Shown one piece after another: positions 7,051 to 15,264 of a DNA stretch of 46,976 nt. Under the pieces are notes generated by a model that saw only the letters and a program-made list of their open reading frames with translations, was not told the origin of the DNA and did no database searches. A program made the position numbers and the translations under genes. The stretch's first letter is position 1. Every line of letters starts with the position of its first letter. The DNA lies in contig JALNZF010000025.1 in the NCBI GenBank assembly GCA_023229435.1, positions 1 to 46,976 of the forward strand, written 5' to 3'. Source of the stretch: Nitrospirota bacterium. GTDB lineage: Bacteria; Nitrospirota; UBA9217.

Positions 7051-7905
7051 TCAGGATTTCCTGTCCCGTTCCATGACCAGCGACACCCACTTGCCATCAC
7101 GGTATGTTTCCCGTAACAACAATCCCGCCTGTTCCATTGCCTCGATCACCTCGCCGTTCTGACCAACGAGGATGCCCGAGAGAATAGCAATGCCGCCGGG
7201 GTTCATGCGCGAAAACAGCGCCGGAGCAAGCAGGACCAGGACTCCGGATATGAGGTTTGCCGCAATGACATCAAAGTGCTCATCGAGTTCTTCAAGAAGG
7301 TCTTCGCGTATCTCAACATCCGGGACATTATTAATGACGATGTTTTCCCGTGCGGCATCGATGGCGAGGATGTCCGTATCAATGCCGATGACATGCCGGT
7401 ATCCGAGTTTCCTTGCGGCAATGGCGAGGATTCCCGTACCGGTGCCGAGATCAAGAAAGTTCTCTTTGTCGGTCTTTGGCGCATAGTGCTCCATGAGCAC
7501 AAGGCAGGACCGTGTGGTCTCATGGTGGCCGGTTCCGAAAGCCATTCCGGGGTCTATGACCAGGTTGATCCGGTCCTTTTTTTCTTTTTCCCAGGGTGGA
7601 AGGATGGTGAACCGCTGTCCCGCATCAACGGGCTGAAAGCTCTTTTTCCATGTTTCGTTCCAGTCCTTTTCAGGAATGAGGGCATACTCATAGGTCAGTT
7701 CATGGCTATGTCCCGCTTTTTCAAGCAATGTTTGAAGGAGCGTAAGGTCGTTCTTGATCGTGTCGATGTCAAGGGATGACGGGAAATAGACCGTGAGGGA
7801 GTCATCATTTTCTATCATGCCGAGACATCCCGTTTCGGTCAGCCGCTGGATGAGTGCATCCCTGAAGGCGTCGGATATTCTGATGAAGAATTCATAATAG
7901 GGCAT
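7051..7905 (-). CDS. prmA: Ribosomal protein L11 methyltransferase (PrmA)
   Basis: PrmA methylates ribosomal protein L11 using S-adenosylmethionine. The N-terminal substrate-binding domain begins MPYYEFFIRISD, comparable to known PrmA starts. The catalytic domain shows DPGMAFGTGHHETTR, the SAM motif LDLGTGTGILAIAA, the acidic GIDTD end of the second strand, and AANLISGVL at the position of the NPPY-like motif. The length of 284 residues fits the family. The frame extends upstream to 7965, but the added residues do not align with the family, so I place the start at 7905. No good ribosome binding site is visible at either. It is divergent from rplU. Confidence 0.9.
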   Translation of the reverse strand: MPYYEFFIRISDAFRDALIQRLTETGCLGMIENDDSLTVYFPSSLDIDTIKNDLTLLQTLLEKAGHSHELTYEYALIPEKDWNETWKKSFQPVDAGQRFTILPPWEKEKKDRINLVIDPGMAFGTGHHETTRSCLVLMEHYAPKTDKENFLDLGTGTGILAIAARKLGYRHVIGIDTDILAIDAARENIVINNVPDVEIREDLLEELDEHFDVIAANLISGVLVLLAPALFSRMNPGGIAILSGILVGQNGEVIEAMEQAGLLLRETYRDGKWVSLVMERDRKS

Positions 7906-7975
7906 GGATTGATTGATCGAACTGTTGTTCAATTGTAGCAGGATGTCAGGGAACATGTCAAACAAGGAGGGGAAG

Positions 7976-8037
7976 CAGGTTTTTTTCTAATAAACCTGTT
8001 TTTTCCCTTGACAAGTCCACAAGTTACATGGTATTTT
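7976..8037 (+). promoter_or_regulatory. rplU promoter with an upstream hairpin
   Basis: TTGACA (8008-8013) and TATTTT (8032-8037) are separated by 18 bp, a good sigma-70 promoter for rplU. Immediately upstream, CAGGTTT (7976-7982) and AAACCTG (7992-7998) form a hairpin followed by TTTTTT. This is terminator-like, although no plus-strand gene precedes it. It may insulate the promoter or belong to the prmA leader. Confidence 0.6.
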
Positions 8038-8085
8038 ATGCGCTCTCATTACGAGTGAATGTGTTCGTTCAAGGAGGCGGTAAAT

Positions 8086-8397
8086 ATGTACGCAGTTATC
8101 ACGAGCGGTGGAAAACAGTACAAGGTATCTCCCGGTGATATCGTCAGGGTGGAGACCCTTGAAGGTCAAAAAGGCGATATGATCGAGATCAAGGATGTAT
8201 TCATGATCGTCGATGGCGACACGATGTCCGTGGGCACGCCCATGCTCGCATCGGCAAAGGTAACAGGTGAGGTCGTGGAGCAGGGCAGGGGCGAGAAGCT
8301 TATTATATTCAAACACCGCAGGCGCAAGGGTTACCGCAATACCAACGGTCATCGTCAGAATTACACGGCGATCAAGGTAAAAGAGATTACGGCGTAA
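8086..8397 (+). CDS. rplU: 50S ribosomal protein L21
   Basis: L21 is a structural protein of the large ribosomal subunit that contacts 23S rRNA. The 103-residue sequence starts MYAVITSGGKQYKV and ends with the RRRKGYRNTNGHRQNYT region typical of L21. AAGGAGG (8071-8077) lies eight bases before the ATG and fixes the start; an in-frame upstream ATG at 8059 lacks a site. rpmA follows after 130 bp without the small ysxB gene found between them in Firmicutes. Confidence 0.97.
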   Translation: MYAVITSGGKQYKVSPGDIVRVETLEGQKGDMIEIKDVFMIVDGDTMSVGTPMLASAKVTGEVVEQGRGEKLIIFKHRRRKGYRNTNGHRQNYTAIKVKEITA

Positions 8398-8398
8398 G

Positions 8399-8505
8399 AC
8401 CACAAAACATTACCACGAAGGCACCCCCGACAGAAACATTCGAGGGCGGGCTCCGACACGAAGAAAAAAGAGAGAATTTCTTAGTGTCTTGGTGTCTGAG
8501 TGATT
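8399..8505. repeat. Dispersed CACNAAGACAC-type inverted repeat, copy 1
   Basis: ACCACGAAGGCAC on the left and TTAGTGTCTTGGTGTCT on the right form an imperfect inverted repeat filling the rplU-rpmA gap. Related copies lie at 10338-10425 and 36804-36901. Confidence 0.5.
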
Positions 8506-8527
8506 TACGGATTTTGGAGGATTTGAT

Positions 8528-8800
8528 ATGGCTCATAAAAAAGGCGTTGGCAGTTCAAGGAACGGAAGAGACAGCAAACCGCAGTACCTTGGCGTAAAGA
8601 GGTATGACGGCGAGAAGGTGCACGCGGGAACGATCATCATGCGTCAGCGCGGGACCAGGATCCACCCGGGTGAGAACGTGGGCAAGGGCTGCGACGATAC
8701 GCTCTTTGCAAAGATCAACGGCGTGGTAAAGTTCGAGCGCTATGACAAGACCCGCAAGCAGGTGAGCGTGTACGCAGCAGAGGCGGCAGCAGAGGCGTAA
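8528..8800 (+). CDS. rpmA: 50S ribosomal protein L27
   Basis: L27 sits near the peptidyl-transferase centre of the 50S subunit. The 90-residue sequence has the invariant start MAHKKGVGSSRNGRDS and the family segments YLGVKRYDGE, GTIIMRQRGTRIHPG and DDTLFAKINGVVKFE. It begins directly at MAHKK, without the cleavable N-terminal extension seen in Firmicutes. TTTGGAGG lies just upstream of the ATG. It is probably co-transcribed with rplU, and a strong terminator follows. Confidence 0.97.
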   Translation: MAHKKGVGSSRNGRDSKPQYLGVKRYDGEKVHAGTIIMRQRGTRIHPGENVGKGCDDTLFAKINGVVKFERYDKTRKQVSVYAAEAAAEA

Positions 8801-8826
8801 CCGGTTCACAAAAAGAATTAATTGCG

Positions 8827-8858
8827 AAGGCGGCATAGATGTTTATGCCGCCTTTTTT
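8827..8858 (+). terminator. Rho-independent terminator of rplU-rpmA
   Basis: AAGGCGGCATA (8827-8837) and TATGCCGCCTT (8844-8854) form a perfect 11-bp stem with a six-base loop, followed by TTTTTT. It lies 27 bp after the rpmA stop. Confidence 0.95.
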
Positions 8859-8880
8859 ATTCTTTATACCTTTCCAGCTT

Positions 8881-8958
8881 GCCCCATTAATGGATGGTCA
8901 TTCAAAGGGTATTATTATATTGAATACAGAGAAAAGGAAGAATATCCATTAACGGGGC
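8881..8958. repeat. Small inverted-repeat element
   Basis: GCCCCATTAATGGAT (8881-8895) and ATCCATTAACGGGGC (8944-8958) are inverted copies with one mismatch in 15, enclosing 48 AT-rich bases. No frame is present inside. Confidence 0.55.
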
Positions 8959-9026
8959 TTGCATTTTAGGGCATATAACGGTATATTTCATTGAAAACAT
9001 TGTTCAAATCTCCCTTTTAGAATTGC

Positions 9027-9209
9027 AACTACTCAGGTCAGTTACTTCGCTTTGTCGCAAGGAGCGCTGGGGACATTGATTTTCCCGGCATGAACAGCAT
9101 TCGCGGCGCTTCCGCTTCGCCCGCGCCGCCTGGATTTTCAGTGGACCGCCGCTGAATCCGGCAGACGCGCTCTTATTGCGACTACGCTCCGCAACCGACC
9201 CGAGTAATT
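9027..9209. repeat. Element bounded by AACTACTCAGGTC ends, copy 1
   Basis: AACTACTCAGGTC (9027-9039) and GACCCGAGTAATT (9197-9209) are inverted copies matching at 11 of 13 positions. The 157 bases between are GC-rich and non-coding. A second element with related ends is at 17246-17388. Together with 8881-8958 it explains most of the gap before obgE. Confidence 0.5.
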
Positions 9210-9254
9210 ACTTAATATTGAGAGAAGGCGAGCCAGGGGGATTTCAAAACAGAG

Positions 9255-10310
9255 ATGTCTAATTTTATTGATAGAGTCAAGATCGAAGTGATAGCAGGCC
9301 ACGGCGGGCCGGGCTGCGTGAGTTTCCGGCGCGAGGCCTATGTTCCGCGGGGGGGGCCGAACGGGGGCAACGGCGGCAAGGGCGGCGACGTGATCATCAA
9401 GGCCGACAAGCAGCTTGGTACGCTGATCGACCTCAAGTACCAGCAGCAGTATCGCGCAAAGGACGGTGAGCAAGGCCGCGGCAAGGACCAGTATGGCGCC
9501 GATGCGGACGATGTCATTGTCCGCGTGCCCGTGGGTACGATCGTGAACGATGCCGAGAACCACACCATGATTGTTGACCTCGACACGGACGGAATGTACT
9601 ACGTCATTGCCAAGGGCGGCAGGGGCGGCAAAGGGAACACCTTTTTCAAGACCGCCACGAACCAGGCGCCCCGGCACGCACAACCGGGTGAAGAGGGAGA
9701 AGAACAGTGGCTGTTCCTTGAGCTTAAGCTCCTTGCCGACGTCGGGCTCGTGGGGCTTCCGAATGCGGGCAAGTCCACGCTCATATCGCGCATTTCGGCA
9801 GCCAAGCCCAAGATCGCGGATTACCCGTTCACCACGCTGTCACCGGTGCTCGGCGTGGTGAAACCGGATAACAGGACAAGCTTGGTTGTCGCCGATATCC
9901 CCGGACTGATCGAGAATGCGCACAAGGGAGCGGGGCTGGGTTTCGAGTTTCTGCGCCACGTGGAGCGGACATCAATCCTTCTGCATCTGGTCGATGTGTC
10001 AGGCATCGTGCCGGGCGATCCGGTCGAGAACTTTAAAAAGATCAATACGGAACTGGGGCTCTACAGCGAAGCCCTGAAGAACAAGTATATGGCTGTCGCG
10101 GCGACCAAGATCGACGCCGCTGATCCCGGCATGCTTGAATCATTGACTGACCACTGTCTTGGGAACGGGTACAAATTTTTCCCCATCTCGGCCGTGAGCG
10201 GTGCGGGCCTGGAGCCTCTTCTCAGATTTTTAGCGGACCGGGTGGAAGAGGAGAGGGAGAGAAGGGCGAAAGAGAGTGCGGAATGCGGAGTGAGGAGTCA
10301 GCATTCATAG
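9255..10310 (+). CDS. obgE: Obg-family ribosome-assembly GTPase
   Basis: Obg is an essential GTPase that binds the 50S subunit and helps its late maturation. The 351-residue protein begins with the glycine-rich Obg fold (about 1-158; runs such as RRGGPNGGNGGKGGD). The GTPase domain follows, with G1 GLPNAGKST, switch I ending YPFTT, G3 ADIPGLIE and G4 TKID. The C-terminal tail is short and charged. Its position directly after rplU-rpmA is the classic arrangement. A weak purine run (AGGGGG) lies about 15 bases before the ATG. Confidence 0.96.
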   Translation: MSNFIDRVKIEVIAGHGGPGCVSFRREAYVPRGGPNGGNGGKGGDVIIKADKQLGTLIDLKYQQQYRAKDGEQGRGKDQYGADADDVIVRVPVGTIVNDAENHTMIVDLDTDGMYYVIAKGGRGGKGNTFFKTATNQAPRHAQPGEEGEEQWLFLELKLLADVGLVGLPNAGKSTLISRISAAKPKIADYPFTTLSPVLGVVKPDNRTSLVVADIPGLIENAHKGAGLGFEFLRHVERTSILLHLVDVSGIVPGDPVENFKKINTELGLYSEALKNKYMAVAATKIDAADPGMLESLTDHCLGNGYKFFPISAVSGAGLEPLLRFLADRVEEERERRAKESAECGVRSQHS

Positions 10311-10337
10311 CAAGAATGATGGACCTGCAAAAAATCG

Positions 10338-10425
10338 GATTTTCACACGAAGTCACAAAGAGCACAAAGAAAGGCGCTGAAAATTTATTGATTTATTCTT
10401 TGTGTCTTCGTGTCTTTGTGTGAGA
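10338..10425. repeat. Dispersed CACNAAGACAC-type inverted repeat, copy 2
   Basis: TCACACGAAGTCACAAAG near 10340 and TTTGTGTCTTCGTGTCTTTG near 10400-10421 form an imperfect inverted repeat between obgE and proB. It could fold as one long hairpin in the mRNA. Confidence 0.55.
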
Positions 10426-10456
10426 CAAAGACTTTTACGACTTTGTTAAGAATAAG

Positions 10457-11599
10457 ATGAAAAATATTCAAATCAATCGAAAAACCATATTCTCCAGATC
10501 CCGGCGGATCGTGATCAAGGTCGGCAGCGCGGTATTGACCTCATCTGACCGGGGACTCGACCAGAGCCGCATCGAGCGGCTCGCGTCGGACATCGTTGCC
10601 ATCATGGCACAGGGTCACGAGGTGGTCCTGGTCTCATCGGGAGCGATCGCGGCCGGACTGGCAAAGCTGGGACTGAAGAAGACAAAGGGCATGCCTCTAT
10701 CACTCAAACAGGCTGCGGCGGCCATCGGACAGTCCGGCCTCATGTGGATGTATGAAAAGACCTTCGACACGCACGGGAAAAAGGTCGCGCAGGTGCTGCT
10801 CACGCGAGAGGACCTCTCGAACCGTACAAGATTTTTGAATGCCCGAAACACGCTCCAGACGCTTTTGGATTACGGTGTCATCCCCATCATCAACGAGAAC
10901 GATACGGTCTCGGTGGATGAGATCAAGTTCGGTGACAATGACAACCTGTCCAGCATGGTGGTGCATCTTACCGATGCGGACCTGCTGGTCATCCTCTCGG
11001 ATATCGAGGGTCTCTATACTGCGGACCCCAAAATAGATTCTTCGGCAGTACTGATCCCTCTTGTGGAAAAGATCACCGCCGAGGTTGAGCGCTGCGCGGG
11101 TGGTTCCCATACGACCATTGGCACGGGGGGCATGTGTTCGAAGCTCATGACCGCGAAGAAGGTCGGTGCGTACGGCGTGCCCATGGTGATCGTGGACGGG
11201 AAGAAGAACGGCGTGCTTCAGGCATTATTCGAGGGCGCGGAGGTCGGCACGCTCTTTTTGCCGAAGCCGGAAAAGCAGGACAGCCGGAAGCACTGGATCG
11301 CGTACACGGTCTGCTCCAACGGCAGGGTCATGGTGGATGACGGCGCGCTTGAAGCCCTGATGAACAAGGGCAAGAGCCTGCTGCCGGGCGGCATCGTGAA
11401 GGTGGAGGGGAACTTCAAGGTCGGCGACTGTGTGACCTGTGTTGACCGGTCTGAACGTGCATTCGCGAGGGGTCTGGTCAAGTATTCTTCGGCCGATCTG
11501 GAACGGATCAAGGGGCTCAAGACGTCGCAGATCGAAGCCGTGCTCGGGCACAAGGACTATGACGAAGTGATACACCGGGATGATCTGGTGATACTCTGA
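10457..11599 (+). CDS. proB: Glutamate 5-kinase
   Basis: ProB phosphorylates glutamate to gamma-glutamyl phosphate, the first step of proline synthesis. The 380-residue protein has the amino acid kinase fold at the N-terminus (VIKVGSAVLTS, VSSGAIAAG, NENDTVSVDEIKFGDND, GTGGMCSK). A C-terminal PUA domain spans about residue 290 to the end (GRVMVDDGALEAL, PGGIVKVEGNF). It lies just downstream of obgE, and proA follows about 1.2 kb later with tlpA-like and hicBA genes in between. In relatives proB and proA are often adjacent, so the intervening genes look inserted. Confidence 0.96.
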   Translation: MKNIQINRKTIFSRSRRIVIKVGSAVLTSSDRGLDQSRIERLASDIVAIMAQGHEVVLVSSGAIAAGLAKLGLKKTKGMPLSLKQAAAAIGQSGLMWMYEKTFDTHGKKVAQVLLTREDLSNRTRFLNARNTLQTLLDYGVIPIINENDTVSVDEIKFGDNDNLSSMVVHLTDADLLVILSDIEGLYTADPKIDSSAVLIPLVEKITAEVERCAGGSHTTIGTGGMCSKLMTAKKVGAYGVPMVIVDGKKNGVLQALFEGAEVGTLFLPKPEKQDSRKHWIAYTVCSNGRVMVDDGALEALMNKGKSLLPGGIVKVEGNFKVGDCVTCVDRSERAFARGLVKYSSADLERIKGLKTSQIEAVLGHKDYDEVIHRDDLVIL

Positions 11600-11616
11600 A
11601 TCGTTGTTTTCTTTGC

Positions 11617-11690
11617 CGTCATTCCCGAAATGTTTTATCGGGAATCCATTTTTAACAAGATCCCCGATAGGTGCGTTCGGGGATGACAAC
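11617..11690. repeat. CATTCCCG-type palindromic repeat
   Basis: TCATTCCCGAAAT...TCGGGAATCC is followed by ATCCCCGATAGG...TCGGGGATGAC, giving an inverted-repeat block between proB and the thioredoxin gene. A similar block is at 19009-19094. Confidence 0.5.
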
Positions 11691-11704
11691 AAAAAGATAT
11701 TCAA

Positions 11705-12217
11705 GTGCATAAAATATTTTTCGTAATATTGTCGACTTTTCTGCTCGCTTCTTCAGCTTTTGCCGCACTCAAGTTGAATGAAAACGCTCCGACTTTTTCC
11801 CTTCGCGACAGGGAGGGAAGGGACTTTTATCTGAGCGATGTGGTCGGGCCGAAGAGCAAGACGAGAGCCGGCGGTGTTGTCCTGAGCTTTTTCGCTTCGT
11901 GGTGCGTGCCCTGCAGGAAAGAGCTTCCGCTTATCAACGCGCTGGTGGATGAATTTAATAGTAAGGGCGTCAAGGTTGTTATCGTGGACGTCAAAGACGA
12001 TGCTGATGCCATTGGGGAGCTTCTTGACGAACTGAAAGTGGACAAGCCCATTGTTTTGAGCGACCGCTACGGAAAGACAGCAGAGAAGTATCAGGTTAGA
12101 ACTTTACCGGTGACGTTTTTTATAGGCGCTGATGGAAAAGTGAAGCATATCATTTTCGGCGAGATTCAAGACAAACAGGAATTGAAAACAGGCGGCGAGA
12201 AGTTGTTTAAAAAGTAG
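11705..12217 (+). CDS. TlpA/ResA-like exported thioredoxin
   Basis: This is a 170-residue protein with an N-terminal signal peptide or anchor (about 1-21, ending SSAFAA) and a thioredoxin fold of the AhpC/TSA-TlpA type. The redox motif is WCVPC (Cys67 and Cys70), and the cis-proline loop is TLPVTFFI. Proteins of this kind reduce disulfides in the periplasm, often for cytochrome c maturation. That would suit the haem c proteins encoded here, but the partner is not shown. The frame begins with GTG at 11705 and has only a weak ribosome binding site. Confidence 0.85.
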   Translation: MHKIFFVILSTFLLASSAFAALKLNENAPTFSLRDREGRDFYLSDVVGPKSKTRAGGVVLSFFASWCVPCRKELPLINALVDEFNSKGVKVVIVDVKDDADAIGELLDELKVDKPIVLSDRYGKTAEKYQVRTLPVTFFIGADGKVKHIIFGEIQDKQELKTGGEKLFKK

Positions 12218-12322
12218 CAAGTGGAGCATGCTCAGGGAGTAAAGCGAGGCGGTTTCTTAGATTAACATTCATGTATTATAATTGCTATTTACGCCGCTCT
12301 TTGTTAATCTTTATCAGACAGC

Positions 12323-12544
12323 ATGGCGCAGGAAGGTGCAGAATTGAAACTTCATATCAAAATAGAGCAGGATGAATCAGGGTACTATGTTGCTGAAGTT
12401 CCGGCCCTTCCCGGGTGTCTTTCCCAGGGGAAAACACATGAAGAAGCTCTTGCGAACATCAAGGAGGCAATAGAGGGGTGGATCGAAGTGATGGAGTCCA
12501 AACAGCCTCTTAATTTCGCAACGCTTACGGAAGTTACTGTATAA
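12323..12544 (+). CDS. hicB: HicB-family antitoxin
   Basis: HicB proteins neutralise the HicA mRNA interferase and repress their own operon. The 73-residue protein shows the partial RNase-H-like fold of the family: LHIKIEQDESGYYVAEVPALPGC, then SQGKTHEEALANIKEAIEGW. It is shorter than HicB proteins that carry a DNA-binding domain. A TATAAT at 12277-12282 could be its -10 box. Its stop codon overlaps the start of a broken hicA frame (TAATG), so the original pair was translationally coupled. Confidence 0.88.
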   Translation: MAQEGAELKLHIKIEQDESGYYVAEVPALPGCLSQGKTHEEALANIKEAIEGWIEVMESKQPLNFATLTEVTV

Positions 12545-12765
12545 TGGGCAAGGACCTGAAGCTCTGCTCGGGTTTCGATGCAGTCAGATAATTTCAGAAA
12601 GCAGGATGGACCGTTGCCCGCCAAAAAGGTTCTCACGTGATGCTCACAAAACCGGGTTATCAATGGACGGTGTCGGTACCTCTCCATGATGAACTGGGGC
12701 CTGGCCTCTTGCGTAAACTGCTCAAACAAGCCGAGCTTATCCCGGAACAGATTAATGATCTTTAA
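12544..12765 (+). pseudogene. hicA: HicA-like toxin interrupted by an in-frame stop
   Basis: The frame from the ATG at 12544 reads 15 codons (MGKDLKLCSGFDAVR), meets TAA at 12589-12591, and continues in the same frame to a second TAA at 12763-12765. The second part contains FQKAGWTVARQKGSHVML, the hallmark GSH segment with the catalytic histidine of HicA, and ends LIPEQINDL. The total would be 73 codons, normal for HicA. A single base change at the TAA would restore it. The family helix broken by the stop is needed for the fold, so the toxin is probably dead unless the stop is read through or is a sequencing error. Confidence 0.85.
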
Positions 12766-12839
12766 TCCTGATCGTGACGCGTCTTGGTTCTACAATAAAC
12801 AATTAAGATATCAAAAAGAACATATCACATGGGGGTTCC

Positions 12840-14096
12840 ATGGACATAAAACAATACATTTCCGATAAAGCAAAAAAAGCCAAGGCCGCATCCCGGGTGC
12901 TTGCGAACATCTCGACGGAGATCAAGAACAGCGCGCTTTTCAAGATGGCCGCAGGGCTTGAGAAAGAATCAGCGAAGTTGATCGCCGAGAACAAGAAGGA
13001 CCTAGTTGCCGCGGAACAAAAGGGCCTGTCCAAGGCCATGATCGACCGCTTGACGCTGAACGCGGAGCGCATCAAGGCCATGGCGGACGGGCTTCGCGAG
13101 GTGGCGGCGCTTCCCGATCCCGTCGGCGAGGTGCTCGGCATCCGGCGAAGACCGAACGGAATGGAAGTAGGAAAGATGCGCGTACCGATCGGGCTTATCG
13201 GCATCATCTACGAATCGCGGCCAAATGTGACCGCTGATACGGCGGCGCTCTGCCTCAAGTCCGGCAACGGGGTAATACTTCGCGGGGGGTCCGAGGCCGT
13301 GCATTCGAACACGGCCATCGTTGAGGTACTCTCCAGGGCAGGAGCAGAGGCGGGCATTCCTGAAGGAGCAGTATCGTTCATCGAGAACCCCGACCGCGCC
13401 TGCGTCATGGCGATGCTGAAACTGAACGGCATTATCGATCTCATCATCCCGCGCGGCGGCGAAGGGCTCATCCGCATGGTATCGGAGAACTCCACCATCC
13501 CGGTGATAAAACATGACAAGGGCGTCTGCCACGTCTATGTGGACAGCAAGGCCGACCTCGCCATGGCAGAGGAGATCTGTTTTAACGCCAAGGTCCAGCG
13601 GCCGGGCACGTGCAACGCCATGGAGGCCATGCTGGTTCACCAGAACGTGGCGAAGACATTCCTTCCCGCGATCATCAACAGGATGAAGAAGGCCGGCGTC
13701 GAGATCCGCGGCTGCGCGAAGACCAGGGCGATCGTCCACGACATCAAGGACGCAACGGACAAGGACTGGGACACGGAGTACAACGACCTAATTGTGAATG
13801 TGAAGACCGTCACGAGCATGGAAGAGGCCATGGAGCATATCGCGGTCCACGGTTCACAGCATTCCGAAGCCATTGTTACGAACGACTACCGGAACGCTCA
13901 CCGGTTCCAGCGCGAGGTTGACGCATCAGCTGTTTTCGTGAATGCATCCACGCGGCTGAATGACGGGTTTGAGTTCGGGCTTGGGGCTGAGATCGGCATT
14001 TCCACCACCCGGATCCACGCACGCGGCCCCATGGGCCTGGAAGAACTCACCTCGACCAAGTTTATCGTGAACGGAGACGGACAGATTAGGAAGTAG
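12840..14096 (+). CDS. proA: Gamma-glutamyl phosphate reductase
   Basis: ProA reduces gamma-glutamyl phosphate to glutamate semialdehyde with NADPH, the second step of proline synthesis, using the product of ProB. The 418-residue protein covers the whole family length. Visible signatures are IGLIGIIYESRPNVT, GNGVILRGGSEA, the catalytic cysteine in QRPGTCNAMEA (about residue 258) and HGSQHSEAIVT. AACATATC and GGGGTTCC precede the ATG, with a weak ribosome binding site. It is the distal partner of proB in this cluster. Confidence 0.97.
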   Translation: MDIKQYISDKAKKAKAASRVLANISTEIKNSALFKMAAGLEKESAKLIAENKKDLVAAEQKGLSKAMIDRLTLNAERIKAMADGLREVAALPDPVGEVLGIRRRPNGMEVGKMRVPIGLIGIIYESRPNVTADTAALCLKSGNGVILRGGSEAVHSNTAIVEVLSRAGAEAGIPEGAVSFIENPDRACVMAMLKLNGIIDLIIPRGGEGLIRMVSENSTIPVIKHDKGVCHVYVDSKADLAMAEEICFNAKVQRPGTCNAMEAMLVHQNVAKTFLPAIINRMKKAGVEIRGCAKTRAIVHDIKDATDKDWDTEYNDLIVNVKTVTSMEEAMEHIAVHGSQHSEAIVTNDYRNAHRFQREVDASAVFVNASTRLNDGFEFGLGAEIGISTTRIHARGPMGLEELTSTKFIVNGDGQIRK

Positions 14097-14098
14097 GG

Positions 14099-14222
14099 GC
14101 GACGGACGACAGACGATGGACGAGGGACGAAGGACGAGAGACGTAAAAGCTTTTACGTCCGTCGTCCAAGCGAAGCGGTCGTCTATCGTCCATCGTGTAA
14201 TGCCATCGTCCCTCGTGGTCTA
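14099..14222. repeat. GACGGACGA-type inverted repeat, copy 1
   Basis: GACGGACGACAGACGATGG-type runs on the left are mirrored by CGTCCATCG/CGTCGTCC runs on the right, around an AAAGCTTTT centre. It lies between proA and nadD. A second copy is at 31703-31792 after feoB. Confidence 0.65.
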
Positions 14223-14234
14223 ACCGGAGGTCAT

Positions 14235-14894
14235 TTGTCGCAAAGACTCGGCATCCTCGGCGGAACATTCAATCCCATCCACTACGGCCACCTTGCCGCG
14301 GCTGAAGAGGTCCGGGGCCGGCTGAAGCTGGAACGGATACTGTTCATCCCTTCTCATCTTCCGCCTCATAAATTTGAAGGGGAGGTCCCGTCAGCTCTTC
14401 AACGGCTGGAGCTGGTGCGGCTCGCGACATTGGATAACCCGTTTTTTGAACCTTCGGAGATCGAGATCAAACGGGGCGGGAGATCCTACACCGTTGATAC
14501 GGTCGAGGCGCTCCGGCAGGAATTCCCCGGCACGGAACTTTTTTTTATCACCGGTCTTGATTCGTTCCTCGAGATACAGACCTGGCACCAGTGGGAGCAG
14601 CTTCTGACCCTCTGCAATTTTGTGGTGATCTCCAGGCCGGGATATCATTTTGTTGATCTTGCGAAGATCAGTTTCATGAAAGGCGCCGCACACGAACTGG
14701 CAGGGCTGGACCGGGGTGACCTGCAGCAGGCAGTGGTCCGGTCCGCCGCATTCACCATCTTTCTGGAGATGATTCCGCTCTTCGACATATCATCCACTGA
14801 CATCCGCAACAGGGTGAAAGCGGGTGTAAGCATCAAATATCTCTTGCCTGATGCAATCGAAACCTATATAATTACAAATAAGTTATATGCTTAA
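14235..14894 (+). CDS. nadD: Nicotinate-nucleotide adenylyltransferase
   Basis: NadD makes nicotinate adenine dinucleotide from the mononucleotide and ATP in NAD synthesis. The 219-residue protein has the nucleotidyltransferase motif GGTFNPIHYGHL near the start, the conserved PPHK segment, FITGLDSF and the closing motif SSTDIRNRV. It starts with TTG, supported by GGAGG four bases upstream. It overlaps rsfS by eight bases, indicating translational coupling. Confidence 0.95.
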   Translation: MSQRLGILGGTFNPIHYGHLAAAEEVRGRLKLERILFIPSHLPPHKFEGEVPSALQRLELVRLATLDNPFFEPSEIEIKRGGRSYTVDTVEALRQEFPGTELFFITGLDSFLEIQTWHQWEQLLTLCNFVVISRPGYHFVDLAKISFMKGAAHELAGLDRGDLQQAVVRSAAFTIFLEMIPLFDISSTDIRNRVKAGVSIKYLLPDAIETYIITNKLYA

Positions 14895-15264
14895 TTCATC
14901 GGAAACCGCGCAGCTTTGCGCCGAGGCTGCGGACAGCAAAAAGGCCTTTGAAATCCTGGTTCTTGATCTCAGCAAACTTACCTCGATCTGCGATTATTTT
15001 GTGATCTGCTCGGGGAGCAATTCCACTCAGGTTGGGGCCATTGCCGAGGGGATAAGCCGGGACCTTGCGACGGTCGGCGTCCATCCTTCACACGTGGAAG
15101 GAGCGACGGAGGCGAACTGGGTGCTCATGGACTATGGTGATGTGGTGGTACATGTTTTTGAAGAGCAGACCAGGACCTACTACAGTCTTGAGAAGCTCTG
15201 GGGAGAGGCCCCCCGAATAGCCCCTGCCGCGGGGCCCAGGAAGCTGGCCGGCGCTTCAAAATGA
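14887..15264 (+). CDS. rsfS: Ribosome silencing factor RsfS
   Basis: RsfS binds L14 and blocks joining of ribosomal subunits when nutrients are scarce. The 125-residue sequence has the family core VLDLSKLTSICDYFVICSG, the VEGATEANWVLMDYGDVVVHVF block and RTYYSLEKLW. The last 15 residues are a variable tail. The start overlaps the end of nadD, and its stop overlaps the rlmH start by four bases, so nadD-rsfS-rlmH form a tight operon. Confidence 0.96.
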   Translation: MLNSSETAQLCAEAADSKKAFEILVLDLSKLTSICDYFVICSGSNSTQVGAIAEGISRDLATVGVHPSHVEGATEANWVLMDYGDVVVHVFEEQTRTYYSLEKLWGEAPRIAPAAGPRKLAGASK

